Assembly: GCF_009674825.1 (NCBI RefSeq)
Contig: NZ_WKJH01000008.1
Coordinates: 122,626 to 186,625 of the forward strand
DNA from: Maribacter luteus
GTDB taxonomy: Bacteria > Bacteroidota > Bacteroidia > Flavobacteriales > Flavobacteriaceae
Direction: 5' to 3'
Length of the DNA stretch: 64,000 nucleotides
Below, one piece after another: positions 43,520 to 53,227 of this stretch (the first letter of the stretch is position 1; every line of letters starts with the position of its first letter). The notes below the pieces were generated by a model. It was not told the DNA's origin. It searched no databases and saw nothing but the letters and a program-made list of their open reading frames with translations. The position numbers and the translations under genes were made by a program.

Positions 43520-45106
43520 TTAATATCCTGCATTTTGAGATAATAAAGGATTTTCCAAGAGATGGTCGTTATGAATTGGCCATAATAATCGCTCTTGGGT
43601 CAATGGATCAGAAATACCCCTAGCTTGTATAATAGGAGTCAAAGTTTCTATGGCCTTATCATTTCTGACCAAATCCCACCATCTTTTAGCTTCACCAAAT
43701 AATTCAAAGCGACGTTCCTCTAATATAAAATCAAGACGTTCAGCTTGGGTTGCCCCAAATTCCATTGCATCCACTTGGGGTAATTGCCTTGCCGTTCTGA
43801 TATCATTTATGAGCTCCAATGCCCTTGTTCCGTCGGCATTAAGATCATTCTCAATTTCGGCCAATAATAGAATCATATCAGCATAACGGTACACTACTAC
43901 GTCGGTTTCATCTTCATTGGAAGGATACACCGTATCACCCCATTTTCCAGTTTTTGCCTCTCCTGTAAGAAGTGAACCTAATCCGGAGTAACCACTTTGG
44001 CGAGAATAAAAATATCTCCAATCCCCATAATTAAATCGTTCTTCTTCCATGGTACCCCCCATACCATCGTCTACAATCACTGTTCTTGTAGTAGCGGGAT
44101 CAACACCAGGATATTTTGTTACCCATGCTGTTGAGTCTGTAGGAAACTTTTCGACCCACTTAGCTTCAACGTCGGGCGACATAAGGTAGGATGGAATTCC
44201 ACCACGGAATAATTGCGCAATTCCCGATCTGTTCGGATTTCCTGAGCCAGCTTCTTCGCCTACAGCATCATATTTAATGGAAAAAATCAATTCCGGCCCC
44301 GTTTGTATCTTTCCAAAGGGTTCATCATCGGTATTACTATTGTAAAACAGATCCCTCCATTCCTGTGGTGTTGTAACCAAACGGTGCGTTCCTAGGTCGA
44401 TTAAGGATTCTATTGCCGTTTTTGCCTTTGGATAATCTTTTAAATACAGATATACCTCGGCTTGAAGCGCATAAATGCTTGATTTGGAAAATCTAAATTC
44501 AGCAGACGGGATTGTGCTAAGTTCTTGAGCTCTTATCATATCAGGAATAACTATATCATTGATTATCGTGCTGGCATCGGTAACTGGTTTGAATGAATCA
44601 TCGAATCCGTTAACAGGCTCTGTAAAAACGGGAACATCGCCCCAAACCCTCACTGCATCAAAGTACGATTTTGCCCTAATAGCAAGTGCCTCTGCAACGT
44701 AATCTTCATTATACCCAACAATATTTGGAGCATTGTTGATTACCGCATTGGCTCTAAGTACCGTAGCGTACAAATCTCCCCACCTAGCAGCTCCGTTCCC
44801 TGCAGATATTACGTTATTGGCTATTTCATCGTTATTTGCACTGGCACCTGTTGGCAAATGATTATCGGCCCTAAATTCGCCCCAATAAAAATATTGATCT
44901 TTATAGAATGCCTGCATCCCATCATAGACAGATGTTAATGCTGCGAACAAATCATCATTGTTTTCATAAAATGAGTCCTTGCCTATATCACTAATAGGCT
45001 CTTCATCTACCAAATCATCACATGACCATGCTCCAATCATAAGTACTAAAGCACATGTGGCAATTTTAAAGTTCTTTAAATCTTTATATTTTATATATTT
45101 CAACAT
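43520..45106 (-). CDS. susD: SusD/RagB family glycan-binding lipoprotein
   Basis: Outer-membrane surface lipoprotein of 528 residues that delivers oligosaccharides to its SusC partner. Lipobox GAWSC near residue 29. Typical SusD features: DLVDEEPISDIGKDSFYEN at the start of the mature part, the helical TPR-like core (AEALAIRAKSYFDAVRVWGDVP), and the C-terminal signature RRFELFGEAKRWWDLVRN. Begins 11 bases after the susC stop and is transcribed with it. Confidence 0.95.
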   Translation of the reverse strand: MLKYIKYKDLKNFKIATCALVLMIGAWSCDDLVDEEPISDIGKDSFYENNDDLFAALTSVYDGMQAFYKDQYFYWGEFRADNHLPTGASANNDEIANNVISAGNGAARWGDLYATVLRANAVINNAPNIVGYNEDYVAEALAIRAKSYFDAVRVWGDVPVFTEPVNGFDDSFKPVTDASTIINDIVIPDMIRAQELSTIPSAEFRFSKSSIYALQAEVYLYLKDYPKAKTAIESLIDLGTHRLVTTPQEWRDLFYNSNTDDEPFGKIQTGPELIFSIKYDAVGEEAGSGNPNRSGIAQLFRGGIPSYLMSPDVEAKWVEKFPTDSTAWVTKYPGVDPATTRTVIVDDGMGGTMEEERFNYGDWRYFYSRQSGYSGLGSLLTGEAKTGKWGDTVYPSNEDETDVVVYRYADMILLLAEIENDLNADGTRALELINDIRTARQLPQVDAMEFGATQAERLDFILEERRFELFGEAKRWWDLVRNDKAIETLTPIIQARGISDPLTQERLLWPIHNDHLLENPLLSQNAGY

Positions 45107-45117
45107 AGCTCTTTTTT

Positions 45118-48100
45118 TTAAAATTGAAATTTAACACCTAAAATGATTTCTCTATCATTAGGGTACCTTAACTGGTCCATATTGGGTGTTAAGGCACTTC
45201 CCCTGTTACCTAACTCCGGGTTATAACCTTTATAATTTGTCCAAGTTATTAGATTGTTCACGGCAAAATTCATGGATGCCCCTTTTACACCAGGTATCTT
45301 ATCAATAACTTTTTGATCAAAAATGTAGTTGAATCGAATATATCTCCATTTGATAAAACTACCATCAGATACAAAAAAGCTGTTAGGTTTTAAACGATTT
45401 TGAGGTACCCTGTCCAATCTTGGATAAATGGTCTCATCTCCAGGTTCGAACCAAGCTCCATAAACACGTTCCGGTCCTGGACTCTCGGCACCCGCCGCTA
45501 GGTCATTCCTGTCTTCGTCCCATCTACTATAAATATCATGGTTTAAACTAAAATCAAATAGCAAGCTGACACTTAAATTTTTATATCTTAAATCATGGGA
45601 AAAACCACCATAGGTCGTTGCCAAACCATTACCTAATATTTGCCTGTCATCTGCGGTGATATTAAAGTCACCATCCAGGTCCTCCCAAATAATATCCCCG
45701 CCTTCAGGAGTTCTCCCATTTACCTTTATTTTATTAACGGTATCGGTATATTCAGCACCATTCAATGTATAATTTGTGAAATTACCGTCTCCATCAAAGT
45801 TTGGAGTTAAACGAGTACCATCATCGGTATATGCATTGGACTCAGTATATTGGTAAACTCCTTGGTTTTTGTAACCATAAATATTGCCAATGGGCTCACC
45901 TTCTCGAACCAAATACCTTCCTCCGGGATAAAATTCGGTTCCACCATCTAACTTGGTAACTTCATTTTCAAGAAAACCAATATTGAAATTACTACTCCAT
46001 GTAAAGTCTTTAGAATCTATAATGGTTCCTGTGATACTAAAATCAATACCCCTGTTATCAACGGCACCTACATTTCTTAGAATACCACTATAACCTGATT
46101 CTTCGGGTAATGGCGTTGTTGCTAAAAGACCGGTAGTCTTCTTTTGCCAGAGGTCAAGATTAATATCGACCCTGTTTTTGAGTATTGAAAGATCAAGACC
46201 TAGGTTGGTAGATTCTGTTTCCTCCCATGATAATTCTGGGTTTGCCAAAGAACTTTGAGGCCCAATCCCTGAATTGCCATTATAAGATTGCCCAGCTACT
46301 AAAACTTCGGTAAAATTATAGTTACCAATTCGTTCATTACCTGTTACACCCCAACTTCCCCTTACCAAAAGGTTGTTTATGAGTTCACTGTCCTTTAAGA
46401 AGTTCTCATTACTGATTCTCCAACCCAAAGTGGCCGAAGGAAACACACCATATTCATTTTCATCACCGAATCTTGATGAACCATCACGGCGAATGGTACC
46501 TCCTATTAGGTATTTGTCGGCGAAATCATAATTGAACCCAGCAAATAGTGAAAATAGATTATGCCTTTCGTTGGCATTATTATCGCCAGTAATGGAACCC
46601 GGTGATGCATTGTTCAAGGTCTGAACATATGAGTTGTTGAGTATTCTTGATCTAAAATCGGTATACTCAATGAAGTATTTTTGGATTTGCATACCCCCAA
46701 AGGCCCCTAAATCATGATCACCCCATCTATTTTTATAATTTAGGAAGTTTTCTTGTTGAATATCGTAGGTCATATCTTGAAGTAACCTTGCCTGATCATT
46801 ACCTGTTTCGATTCTATTGGCAATAAGTTTCGTGTCAAACTGATCTTGTTTTCTAAATCTCCAATTTACACCCAATGTAGATTTGATCGTAAGTTTTGGT
46901 AAAACTTCCAATTGTGCATAATTAAAAACCTGGATTCGAAAATCCCTATCATCCCTAACCTGCAAATTGGCAAAAGCCAAAGGGTTTTTACGTCCACCAA
47001 TCGTTGGTGTATACGAACCATTTGGTTCGTACAAAGGTAGATAGGGCAACCTTTCCACAAGATGGGTGAAAATACCCCCCTCTGTCAATCCTGATTTGTC
47101 TTGGTTGGTTAAGGCCAACCTTGTTCCTAATTTAAATTTTTTAGATACATTGGCATCTAACTTTAACTGGGTGTTTATTCTTTTATAATCACTATTGATT
47201 ACTACCCCTTCTTCGTATAGATAGCCGGTATTCCATAAAAATCTAACCTTATCACTACCACCACTAATTGAAAAGTTTGTTTGGGTTCTTACTGCCGGTC
47301 TAGTAAGCATAGATTGTAAATCGTAATCATTTCTTCGAAGTAAGCTTAAAGAATCCCGTTCTAAACGAGGTAAAGTTTCTAAATTACCCGCTCTTTTTTT
47401 CTCAAGTAAAAATCGTTCTTCGGTATTTACGACAGGTAAATCCCCGACTAAAGAATTAAACCCCGTAGTTTGGCTTACTTCTATCTTTAAATCACCTGAT
47501 TTACCCGATTTGGTTGTAATGAGAACAACCCCGTTGGCTGCCTTAGAACCATAAATCGCTGCGGTAGCCCCATCTTTTAACACCTCTAATGAAGCAATGT
47601 CGTTGGGGTCGATATTGTCAATATCATCCAATTGCTGGCCATCAACAACGTATAAGGGAGAAGTTCCACTACCAAAAGTAGAGACACCACGTATACGAAT
47701 ATCAAACCCTTGCCCTGGACCATTGTTGCTCAAAATCTGAACCCCGGCCAATTTTCCTTGTACGGCATCAAAGGCCTGTACAGGTGAGGCTTGCACAATC
47801 GATTCCGCTTTGACCGACGCAATTGAACCAAGTACTTTTTTACGTTCAACTGGGGCATAACCAATAACCACAACCTCTTCTAAAGCTTGGGTGTCTTCTT
47901 CTAACGTTACATTAATGTTAGAAGTATTCACTGTAATCTCTTGCGTATCAAATCCGATATAGGAAAATAACAATACCTTAGAACCCTCTTTAAGGGTTAT
48001 GGCATAGTTGCCGTCAAAATCAGTTGATACTCCGTTCGTTGTTCCCTTCTGTACAATGTTTACTCCAGGAATGGGTTCTCCATTGACATCGGTTACCGAT

Positions 48101-48216
48101 CCCGCTACTGATTTTACCTGCGCAAAAGCAGTAGAAATAGATAACATGCAGAAAACCATTGTCATCAAAACAGGTAACATTGTAAAACGCAATCGTCTGT
48201 TACACTTTTTTTTCAT
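45118..48216 (-). CDS. susC: SusC/RagA family TonB-dependent outer-membrane transporter
   Basis: A 1032-residue TonB-dependent transporter. Signal peptide, then a carboxypeptidase-like regulatory domain (VAGSVTDVNGEPIPGVNIVQ), a plug domain with the SusC signatures IRIRGVSTFG, SPLYVVDGQQ and LKDGATAAIYGSKAANGV, and a beta-barrel ending in the aromatic GVKFQF. It imports oligosaccharides across the outer membrane with SusD. No N-terminal STN domain, so no direct anti-sigma signalling. The leader contains a long inverted repeat and a GntR-type motif. Confidence 0.96.
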   Translation of the reverse strand: MKKKCNRRLRFTMLPVLMTMVFCMLSISTAFAQVKSVAGSVTDVNGEPIPGVNIVQKGTTNGVSTDFDGNYAITLKEGSKVLLFSYIGFDTQEITVNTSNINVTLEEDTQALEEVVVIGYAPVERKKVLGSIASVKAESIVQASPVQAFDAVQGKLAGVQILSNNGPGQGFDIRIRGVSTFGSGTSPLYVVDGQQLDDIDNIDPNDIASLEVLKDGATAAIYGSKAANGVVLITTKSGKSGDLKIEVSQTTGFNSLVGDLPVVNTEERFLLEKKRAGNLETLPRLERDSLSLLRRNDYDLQSMLTRPAVRTQTNFSISGGSDKVRFLWNTGYLYEEGVVINSDYKRINTQLKLDANVSKKFKLGTRLALTNQDKSGLTEGGIFTHLVERLPYLPLYEPNGSYTPTIGGRKNPLAFANLQVRDDRDFRIQVFNYAQLEVLPKLTIKSTLGVNWRFRKQDQFDTKLIANRIETGNDQARLLQDMTYDIQQENFLNYKNRWGDHDLGAFGGMQIQKYFIEYTDFRSRILNNSYVQTLNNASPGSITGDNNANERHNLFSLFAGFNYDFADKYLIGGTIRRDGSSRFGDENEYGVFPSATLGWRISNENFLKDSELINNLLVRGSWGVTGNERIGNYNFTEVLVAGQSYNGNSGIGPQSSLANPELSWEETESTNLGLDLSILKNRVDINLDLWQKKTTGLLATTPLPEESGYSGILRNVGAVDNRGIDFSITGTIIDSKDFTWSSNFNIGFLENEVTKLDGGTEFYPGGRYLVREGEPIGNIYGYKNQGVYQYTESNAYTDDGTRLTPNFDGDGNFTNYTLNGAEYTDTVNKIKVNGRTPEGGDIIWEDLDGDFNITADDRQILGNGLATTYGGFSHDLRYKNLSVSLLFDFSLNHDIYSRWDEDRNDLAAGAESPGPERVYGAWFEPGDETIYPRLDRVPQNRLKPNSFFVSDGSFIKWRYIRFNYIFDQKVIDKIPGVKGASMNFAVNNLITWTNYKGYNPELGNRGSALTPNMDQLRYPNDREIILGVKFQF

Positions 48217-48254
48217 TTCAAGTTAATTTATTAATTGTTAGACTAGTTTTAATA

Positions 48255-48311
48255 CACTAAAAAAGGGAGGTTTTATTTTACAATCCTTAACAAAACCTTG
48301 TTTTTTTAGTG
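48255..48311 (-). promoter_or_regulatory. Inverted repeat in the susC leader
   Basis: CACTAAAAAA (48255-48264) pairs with TTTTTTAGTG (48302-48311), and AGGTTTT (48268-48274) with AAAACCT (48292-48298), separated by a 3/3 internal loop; the apical loop is 17 bases. It lies 38 bases before the susC start and would be part of the mRNA leader if transcription starts upstream of it. Confidence 0.5.
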
Positions 48312-48351
48312 AATTCTTAACAATATTATTAACTTAAATTTATGAGTCCAT

Positions 48352-48370
48352 CCTGTACTATACTGTGAGG
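48352..48370. promoter_or_regulatory. GntR-type operator upstream of susC
   Basis: CCTGTACTATACTGTGAGG. The 14 leftmost bases match the site before the rhamnose operon (read on the opposite strand) with one difference, and more loosely the sites before the permease gene. Confidence 0.6.
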
Positions 48371-48525
48371 TAAAAAAAGTGAAATTGTTCATTGAAAATT
48401 TACGGAACGGTAAAAGCTTCAAAATACGGTTTTTTACAGAATTCTATGGATTACGTAATAAAAACAACGATAACAACATTGTTCGGATAGGGGAAAGTAT
48501 TTTGTATGTGTTAAAGGATATTATG

Positions 48526-49572
48526 TTATAATGAAAAACGATCTATAAAGTTAAATTCATTTTTTACTTCTATTCTTTTGTTATTTAAGATCATCTTGGC
48601 AGCTTCTTCTCCCATTTTTTTAAAGTTGGTACTCATAACGGTAATCCCGAGTAACTCTTTCAAGGGCGTGTCATTATAGGAAATAATACCAATATCCTCA
48701 CCCATCTTATAGTGCCTGTCCCTAACTTGTTTGACTAAATGTACAAGATCGTCTTCCTCGATTATGATATAAAGATCTTTTAATTGTAGTTCCATGCCTT
48801 CATAAATCTCATCCAGAATCTCGTAATCCATATTATGCTGAATACAAAATCTTTTAAAGCCCGTAACGATTCCTTTAGGATAAGGATAAACCGATTTGTT
48901 GGGATAAACCAGCATGATCTTTCTATAGTTCTTTAATTTGTCATAAGCAGCGGTCAATGCTTTGAAAATGTCTTCGGTAAAATCCTGGTAAATCCTTCCA
49001 GCCTCTTTACTTAGACTTTTTAGGTTCCTATCCATGATGATCAATTTACCATTGGGAATGGAATGGATAGCCTTTAGGATTTCATCTGTACACCCCATAT
49101 GTTGTAAATCCTCATTTTTAAAATGGGGCATGATTACATAGTAGTCATAAAAATCTTTCTTTTTTTCCAAAATATTACTGAATACCAAAGGTTCGCAATG
49201 ATATATGTCAAGGTCAACATTGGCATTTGTACCCAATGAATTCACGAATGTATTGAAGATGTGCATTTTATATGTACTTAATTTATTGATTAAAAAAAGC
49301 ACATTAACCTTAATGGATAGATCGGTCTTTGCTATATAATACCCTTTACCTTTTACTGAAACGATTATTCTCTTTTCTTTTAAGAGACCATAAGCCTTCT
49401 CAACGGTATCCCTAGACAATAAATACTCTTCACTTACTTCATTTATCGAAGGTATTCTTTCGCCCATTCCAAGTGTTCCGTTATTGATACCATTTATTAT
49501 GGAATCCATAACTTGTTTGTATTTAGGAATCCGTGAATCGGTATTTATCAAAAAACGATTAAGTCTTTCCAA
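48526..49572 (-). CDS. GntR family regulator with LacI-like ligand-binding domain
   Basis: A 348-residue regulator: N-terminal winged helix (about residues 15-75, with GERIPSINEVSEEYLLSRDTVEKAYGLL) joined to a periplasmic-binding-protein-like sensor (VNVLFLINKLSTYKM, IISYNDTPLKELLGITVMSTNF). This architecture is typical of Bacteroidota sugar regulators, including those for arabinose and rhamnose. The gene lies between the susC promoter and the rhamnose operon on opposite strands; related motifs occur before both. It is the obvious candidate to control the whole locus, with a rhamnose-pathway sugar as effector. Confidence 0.9.
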   Translation of the reverse strand: MERLNRFLINTDSRIPKYKQVMDSIINGINNGTLGMGERIPSINEVSEEYLLSRDTVEKAYGLLKEKRIIVSVKGKGYYIAKTDLSIKVNVLFLINKLSTYKMHIFNTFVNSLGTNANVDLDIYHCEPLVFSNILEKKKDFYDYYVIMPHFKNEDLQHMGCTDEILKAIHSIPNGKLIIMDRNLKSLSKEAGRIYQDFTEDIFKALTAAYDKLKNYRKIMLVYPNKSVYPYPKGIVTGFKRFCIQHNMDYEILDEIYEGMELQLKDLYIIIEEDDLVHLVKQVRDRHYKMGEDIGIISYNDTPLKELLGITVMSTNFKKMGEEAAKMILNNKRIEVKNEFNFIDRFSL

Positions 49573-49667
49573 GATTTATTGCTTTGGGGTTTATTTAGGT
49601 TGTCGCCTGTCGACAATCATTTCGATGTATAAAGGTATATATTTATTATGGAATTTACTTAAAAATA

Positions 49668-49686
49668 CCTGTCAGCATAGTACAGG
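49668..49686. promoter_or_regulatory. GntR-type operator upstream of the rhamnose operon
   Basis: CCTGTCAGCATAGTACAGG, a 5-bp inverted repeat CCTGT/ACAGG with 9-bp spacer. It lies between the divergent GntR gene and the rhamnose genes. A -7-like TATATATTTA is at 49635-49644. Because the site lies downstream of that, binding would block transcription. Confidence 0.65.
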
Positions 49687-49749
49687 ATGCAATGTTGCAG
49701 GTCAAACTTTAATTTCGTCAATGAGCAAATTAATAAAAAACAAAGTCCA

Positions 49750-51849
49750 ATGCAGGTAAAAGAATTTAAATATGTAGATTATCTATGGGATGATTCGAAA
49801 GCGGGTAAGCTTGGGGATGATCAGGTTGAACTGTTTCTTTATCGTTCGAATATTTTAGGGGCAGATTTAAGAATTACAAATTATGGTGGTGGTAATACAA
49901 GCTGTAAGACCATTGAAAAAGATCCTTTGACCAATGAGGATGTCGAGGTCATGTGGATCAAGGGTTCAGGCGGTGATATAGGTACATTGACCAAGTCTGG
50001 GATTGCTGGTCTTTATACAGAACGTTTACGTAATTTGAAAAACGTATACGGCGGGCTTTCAGATGAAGATCGTATGGTCGGTCTTTTCAACCATTGTATA
50101 TACGATTTGGATAGTAAAGCACCATCTATTGATACTCCATTGCATGGTTTATTGCCTTTTAAACACATAGATCATCTGCATCCAGATGCGCTTATTGCCG
50201 TAGCAGCGGCAAAAGATAGCGCGAAAGTAACCAAAGAGATATGGGGTGATACCATGGGATGGGTACCATGGCAAAGACCTGGTTTTGATTTAGGACTACA
50301 GTTAGAGAAATGTTTGAACGACAATCCGGGAATTCGTGGAATTGTGTTGGGCAGTCATGGATTGTTCACTTGGGGCGATACTTCTTACGAGTGTTATATG
50401 AACAGTCTAGAGGTTATCGAAATGGCCTCTGAATTTATAGAAAGAAAGATTAAAGAGAAAGGAAGTGTATTCGGAGGACAAAAAATCGATAGCCTTCCTA
50501 AAGAGGAACGTTCTAAAAAAGCGGCCGAGCTTATGCCGTTGCTAAGAGGTCTTTGTTCTTCGGAAAATAGGATGATAGGGCATTTCACAGATAGTGATGT
50601 TGTACTGGAATATATAAACAGTAATGACCTGGCCAGATTGGCCCCGATGGGAACATCCTGTCCCGATCACTTTTTGCGTACCAAGATCCAGCCTTTAGTT
50701 TTGGGTTTGGATAAGCAAGAAGATTTATCCGATAGAAAAGCTGTACTTGAAAAATTACAACCGGCATTCGATAAGTATAGAAAAGAGTATAAGGAGTATT
50801 ACGATAATCACAAGCGAGATAATAGTCCAGGAATGAGGGATGCCAATCCTGTAATCATTATATATCCGGGTGTAGGAATGTTCAGTTTTGCCAAGAACAA
50901 ACAGACCACCCGTGTGGCCAGCGAATTCTATGTGAACGCCATTAATGTAATGCGGGGTGCAGAAGCCATTACGGAATATACGGCCCTACCTAGACAGGAG
51001 GCTTTTGATATTGAATATTGGCTATTGGAAGAGGCCAAGCTGCAGCGTATGCCAAAAGAAAAACCCTTATCCCGAAAAGTAGCCCTTGTTACTGGTGCAG
51101 GTGGTGGTATTGGTAAGGCCATCGCTGATAAACTCGCAGACGAAGGTGCAAACGTAGTTTTGACCGATATTGCGGAAGACAGATTAAAAGAGGCTTTGAA
51201 CACCTATGGGAGGGATACGGCAGCTTATGCAGTTTGTGATGTAACAAAAAGCGAGTCTATTTCCGAAGCATTTACAAAAGCTTGTTTAGAATTTGGAGGT
51301 GTGGATATCGTGGTACATAGTGCCGGATTGGCGATTTCCAAACCATTGGCAGATACAACTGAAAAAGACTGGGATATTCTTCAGAATGTTTTGGTCAAGG
51401 GGCAATTTGAATTGGCCAAACAGGGGGTAGGCGTAATGCGCGACCAAGACCTAGGTGGTGATTTCATTAGTATAGCAAGTAAGAACGGATTGGTTTCAGG
51501 GCCCAACAATGTTGGGTATGGTACGGCAAAAGCTGCCCAGCAACATATGTCACGACTATTGGCCGCGGAATTGGGAGGTGATAAAATCCGGGTTAACACT
51601 GTAAATCCTGATGGGGTCATAGTCGGCAGTAAGATTTGGGAAGGTGATTGGGCCGAAGGCCGTGCCAAAGCCTATGGTATTACTGTTGATGAATTACCGG
51701 CCCATTATGCCAAAAGAAATCTACTGAACGAAATTATTTATCCTGAGGATATTGCAAAAGGTGTTTTTGCCTGTGTCGGTATTTTGGATAAGACAACAGG
51801 GAATATCATCAATGTGGATGGCGGAATGGCCAACGCATTTGTAAGATAG
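49750..51849 (+). CDS. Bifunctional rhamnulose-1-phosphate aldolase / short-chain dehydrogenase
   Basis: A 699-residue fusion. N-terminal class II aldolase part (zinc ligands His142 and His144 in HIDHLHPD, further His in LGSHGLFTWGD) cleaves rhamnulose-1-phosphate to dihydroxyacetone phosphate and L-lactaldehyde; the SDR part from about residue 440 (VTGAGGGIGKAI, catalytic Tyr/Lys in YGTAKAA) oxidises or reduces the lactaldehyde. The Bacillus RhaEW/YuxG protein has the same architecture. The frame is open back to an ATG at 49687, but that lies directly behind the operator; the ATG at 49750 matches the usual MQVKEFKYVDYLW-type start. Confidence 0.92.
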   Translation: MQVKEFKYVDYLWDDSKAGKLGDDQVELFLYRSNILGADLRITNYGGGNTSCKTIEKDPLTNEDVEVMWIKGSGGDIGTLTKSGIAGLYTERLRNLKNVYGGLSDEDRMVGLFNHCIYDLDSKAPSIDTPLHGLLPFKHIDHLHPDALIAVAAAKDSAKVTKEIWGDTMGWVPWQRPGFDLGLQLEKCLNDNPGIRGIVLGSHGLFTWGDTSYECYMNSLEVIEMASEFIERKIKEKGSVFGGQKIDSLPKEERSKKAAELMPLLRGLCSSENRMIGHFTDSDVVLEYINSNDLARLAPMGTSCPDHFLRTKIQPLVLGLDKQEDLSDRKAVLEKLQPAFDKYRKEYKEYYDNHKRDNSPGMRDANPVIIIYPGVGMFSFAKNKQTTRVASEFYVNAINVMRGAEAITEYTALPRQEAFDIEYWLLEEAKLQRMPKEKPLSRKVALVTGAGGGIGKAIADKLADEGANVVLTDIAEDRLKEALNTYGRDTAAYAVCDVTKSESISEAFTKACLEFGGVDIVVHSAGLAISKPLADTTEKDWDILQNVLVKGQFELAKQGVGVMRDQDLGGDFISIASKNGLVSGPNNVGYGTAKAAQQHMSRLLAAELGGDKIRVNTVNPDGVIVGSKIWEGDWAEGRAKAYGITVDELPAHYAKRNLLNEIIYPEDIAKGVFACVGILDKTTGNIINVDGGMANAFVR

Positions 51850-51931
51850 TATTAGTTTTTGTTAGTTTTTTTCAAGCTTCTTAGGGTGTAGGCCCTTTGA
51901 AGCTTATTTTAGAAAAGAAAGTAATTATATT

Positions 51932-53212
51932 ATGAGAATAAATAAAGATCAAATAGAAGAACAGAACAAAGAAAATCTTTCATCACATCGTGATAGATTT
52001 AATTTTTTGGGAGATACTTTGTCAAAGGATGATAAAGATGTTAATACAATTATTCAAAAGCTTGAGAAATTCCAAGTTGCCATACCAAGTTGGGCATTGG
52101 GAGCAGGTGGTACAAGGTTTGGGCGTTTTGGCTTTCAGGGAGAGCCAAGCACACTGGAACAAAAAATTGATGATGTAGGGTTATTGCATAAATTAACACA
52201 AACTGCTGGGGCAATTTCGCTTCATATACCATGGGATGTGCCTAAGGATTATGCTGCGATAAAGGAATTGGCGAATTCCCATGATATTGTTTTCGATGCC
52301 GTAAACTCTAACACCTTCCAAGATCAAAAAGATGCAGCGGAAAGCTATAAATACGGTTCCTTGTCCAATACCAGTAAAGGTTCCCGTGAGCAGGCAATAG
52401 CCCATAACATCGAGGTAATTAAAATAGGGGACAAGCTAGGTTCAAAAAGCTTAACGGTATGGTTGGCCGATGGTGCCAATTTCCCAGGGCAGAGCAACTT
52501 TCAGACCGCATTGAACCATACCCAGGATAGTTTAAAAGATATTTATAAGGCATTGCCGAACGATTGGAAACTCTTTATAGAATATAAACCGTACGAACCA
52601 AATTTTTACAGTACCGTGATTCAAGATTGGGGAACCTCGTTCATGTTGGCCAATGAGTGCGGTGAGAAAGCATTCAGTTTGGTAGACCTAGGGCACCATT
52701 TACCCAATACCAATATAGAACAAATCGTTTCTACCCTTATGCTGAAGGGAAAATTGGGCGGTTTTCATTTCAATGATAGTAAATACGGGGATGATGACCT
52801 AACGGTAGGTAGCGTTAAGCCCTATGCACTTTTCTTGATTTTCAATGCATTAGTTTATGGTATGGAGAACAATCCCCAGAACCCATATCCTGCTTGGATG
52901 ATCGACGCCAGCCATAACGTTAAGGATCCTTTGGAAGATTTGATCCAATCCTTAGAGGCAATCCAAGAAGCCTATGCGAAAGCGTTATTGGTAGATCAGA
53001 AATTATTGACTGAAGCTCAACTTAACCATGATGTTGTAAGATGTCAAGAAATTCTTCAAGATGCCTATCGTACCGATGTAAGGCCATTGTTGGAAAAAGC
53101 GAGGTTGAATAGCGGAGGGGTTATAAGCCCTATCAATGCTTACAGGTCCTTGACGGTAAGAAAAGAACTAATAAAAGAAAGAGGGGCCAATTCTGTAGCG
53201 ACGGGATTATAA
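51932..53212 (+). CDS. rhaI: L-rhamnose isomerase (RhaI type)
   Basis: TIM-barrel sugar isomerase of 426 residues that converts L-rhamnose to L-rhamnulose. It has AIPSWALGAGGTRFGRF and SLHIPWD, which mark the RhaI (Pseudomonas stutzeri-like) subtype rather than E. coli RhaA. Metal ligands are expected in LFIEYKPYEP, LVDLGHHLPNTNIEQIV and GFHFNDSKYGDDD. Second gene of the operon, 82 bases after the aldolase fusion and 15 bases before the kinase. Confidence 0.92.
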   Translation: MRINKDQIEEQNKENLSSHRDRFNFLGDTLSKDDKDVNTIIQKLEKFQVAIPSWALGAGGTRFGRFGFQGEPSTLEQKIDDVGLLHKLTQTAGAISLHIPWDVPKDYAAIKELANSHDIVFDAVNSNTFQDQKDAAESYKYGSLSNTSKGSREQAIAHNIEVIKIGDKLGSKSLTVWLADGANFPGQSNFQTALNHTQDSLKDIYKALPNDWKLFIEYKPYEPNFYSTVIQDWGTSFMLANECGEKAFSLVDLGHHLPNTNIEQIVSTLMLKGKLGGFHFNDSKYGDDDLTVGSVKPYALFLIFNALVYGMENNPQNPYPAWMIDASHNVKDPLEDLIQSLEAIQEAYAKALLVDQKLLTEAQLNHDVVRCQEILQDAYRTDVRPLLEKARLNSGGVISPINAYRSLTVRKELIKERGANSVATGL

Positions 53213-53227
53213 TCAACAAGTATATAA

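Noticed and set aside
49687..49749. Upstream start of the aldolase/dehydrogenase fusion
   Set aside because: It would begin immediately behind the operator and add residues unlike the family; ATG at 49750 preferred.
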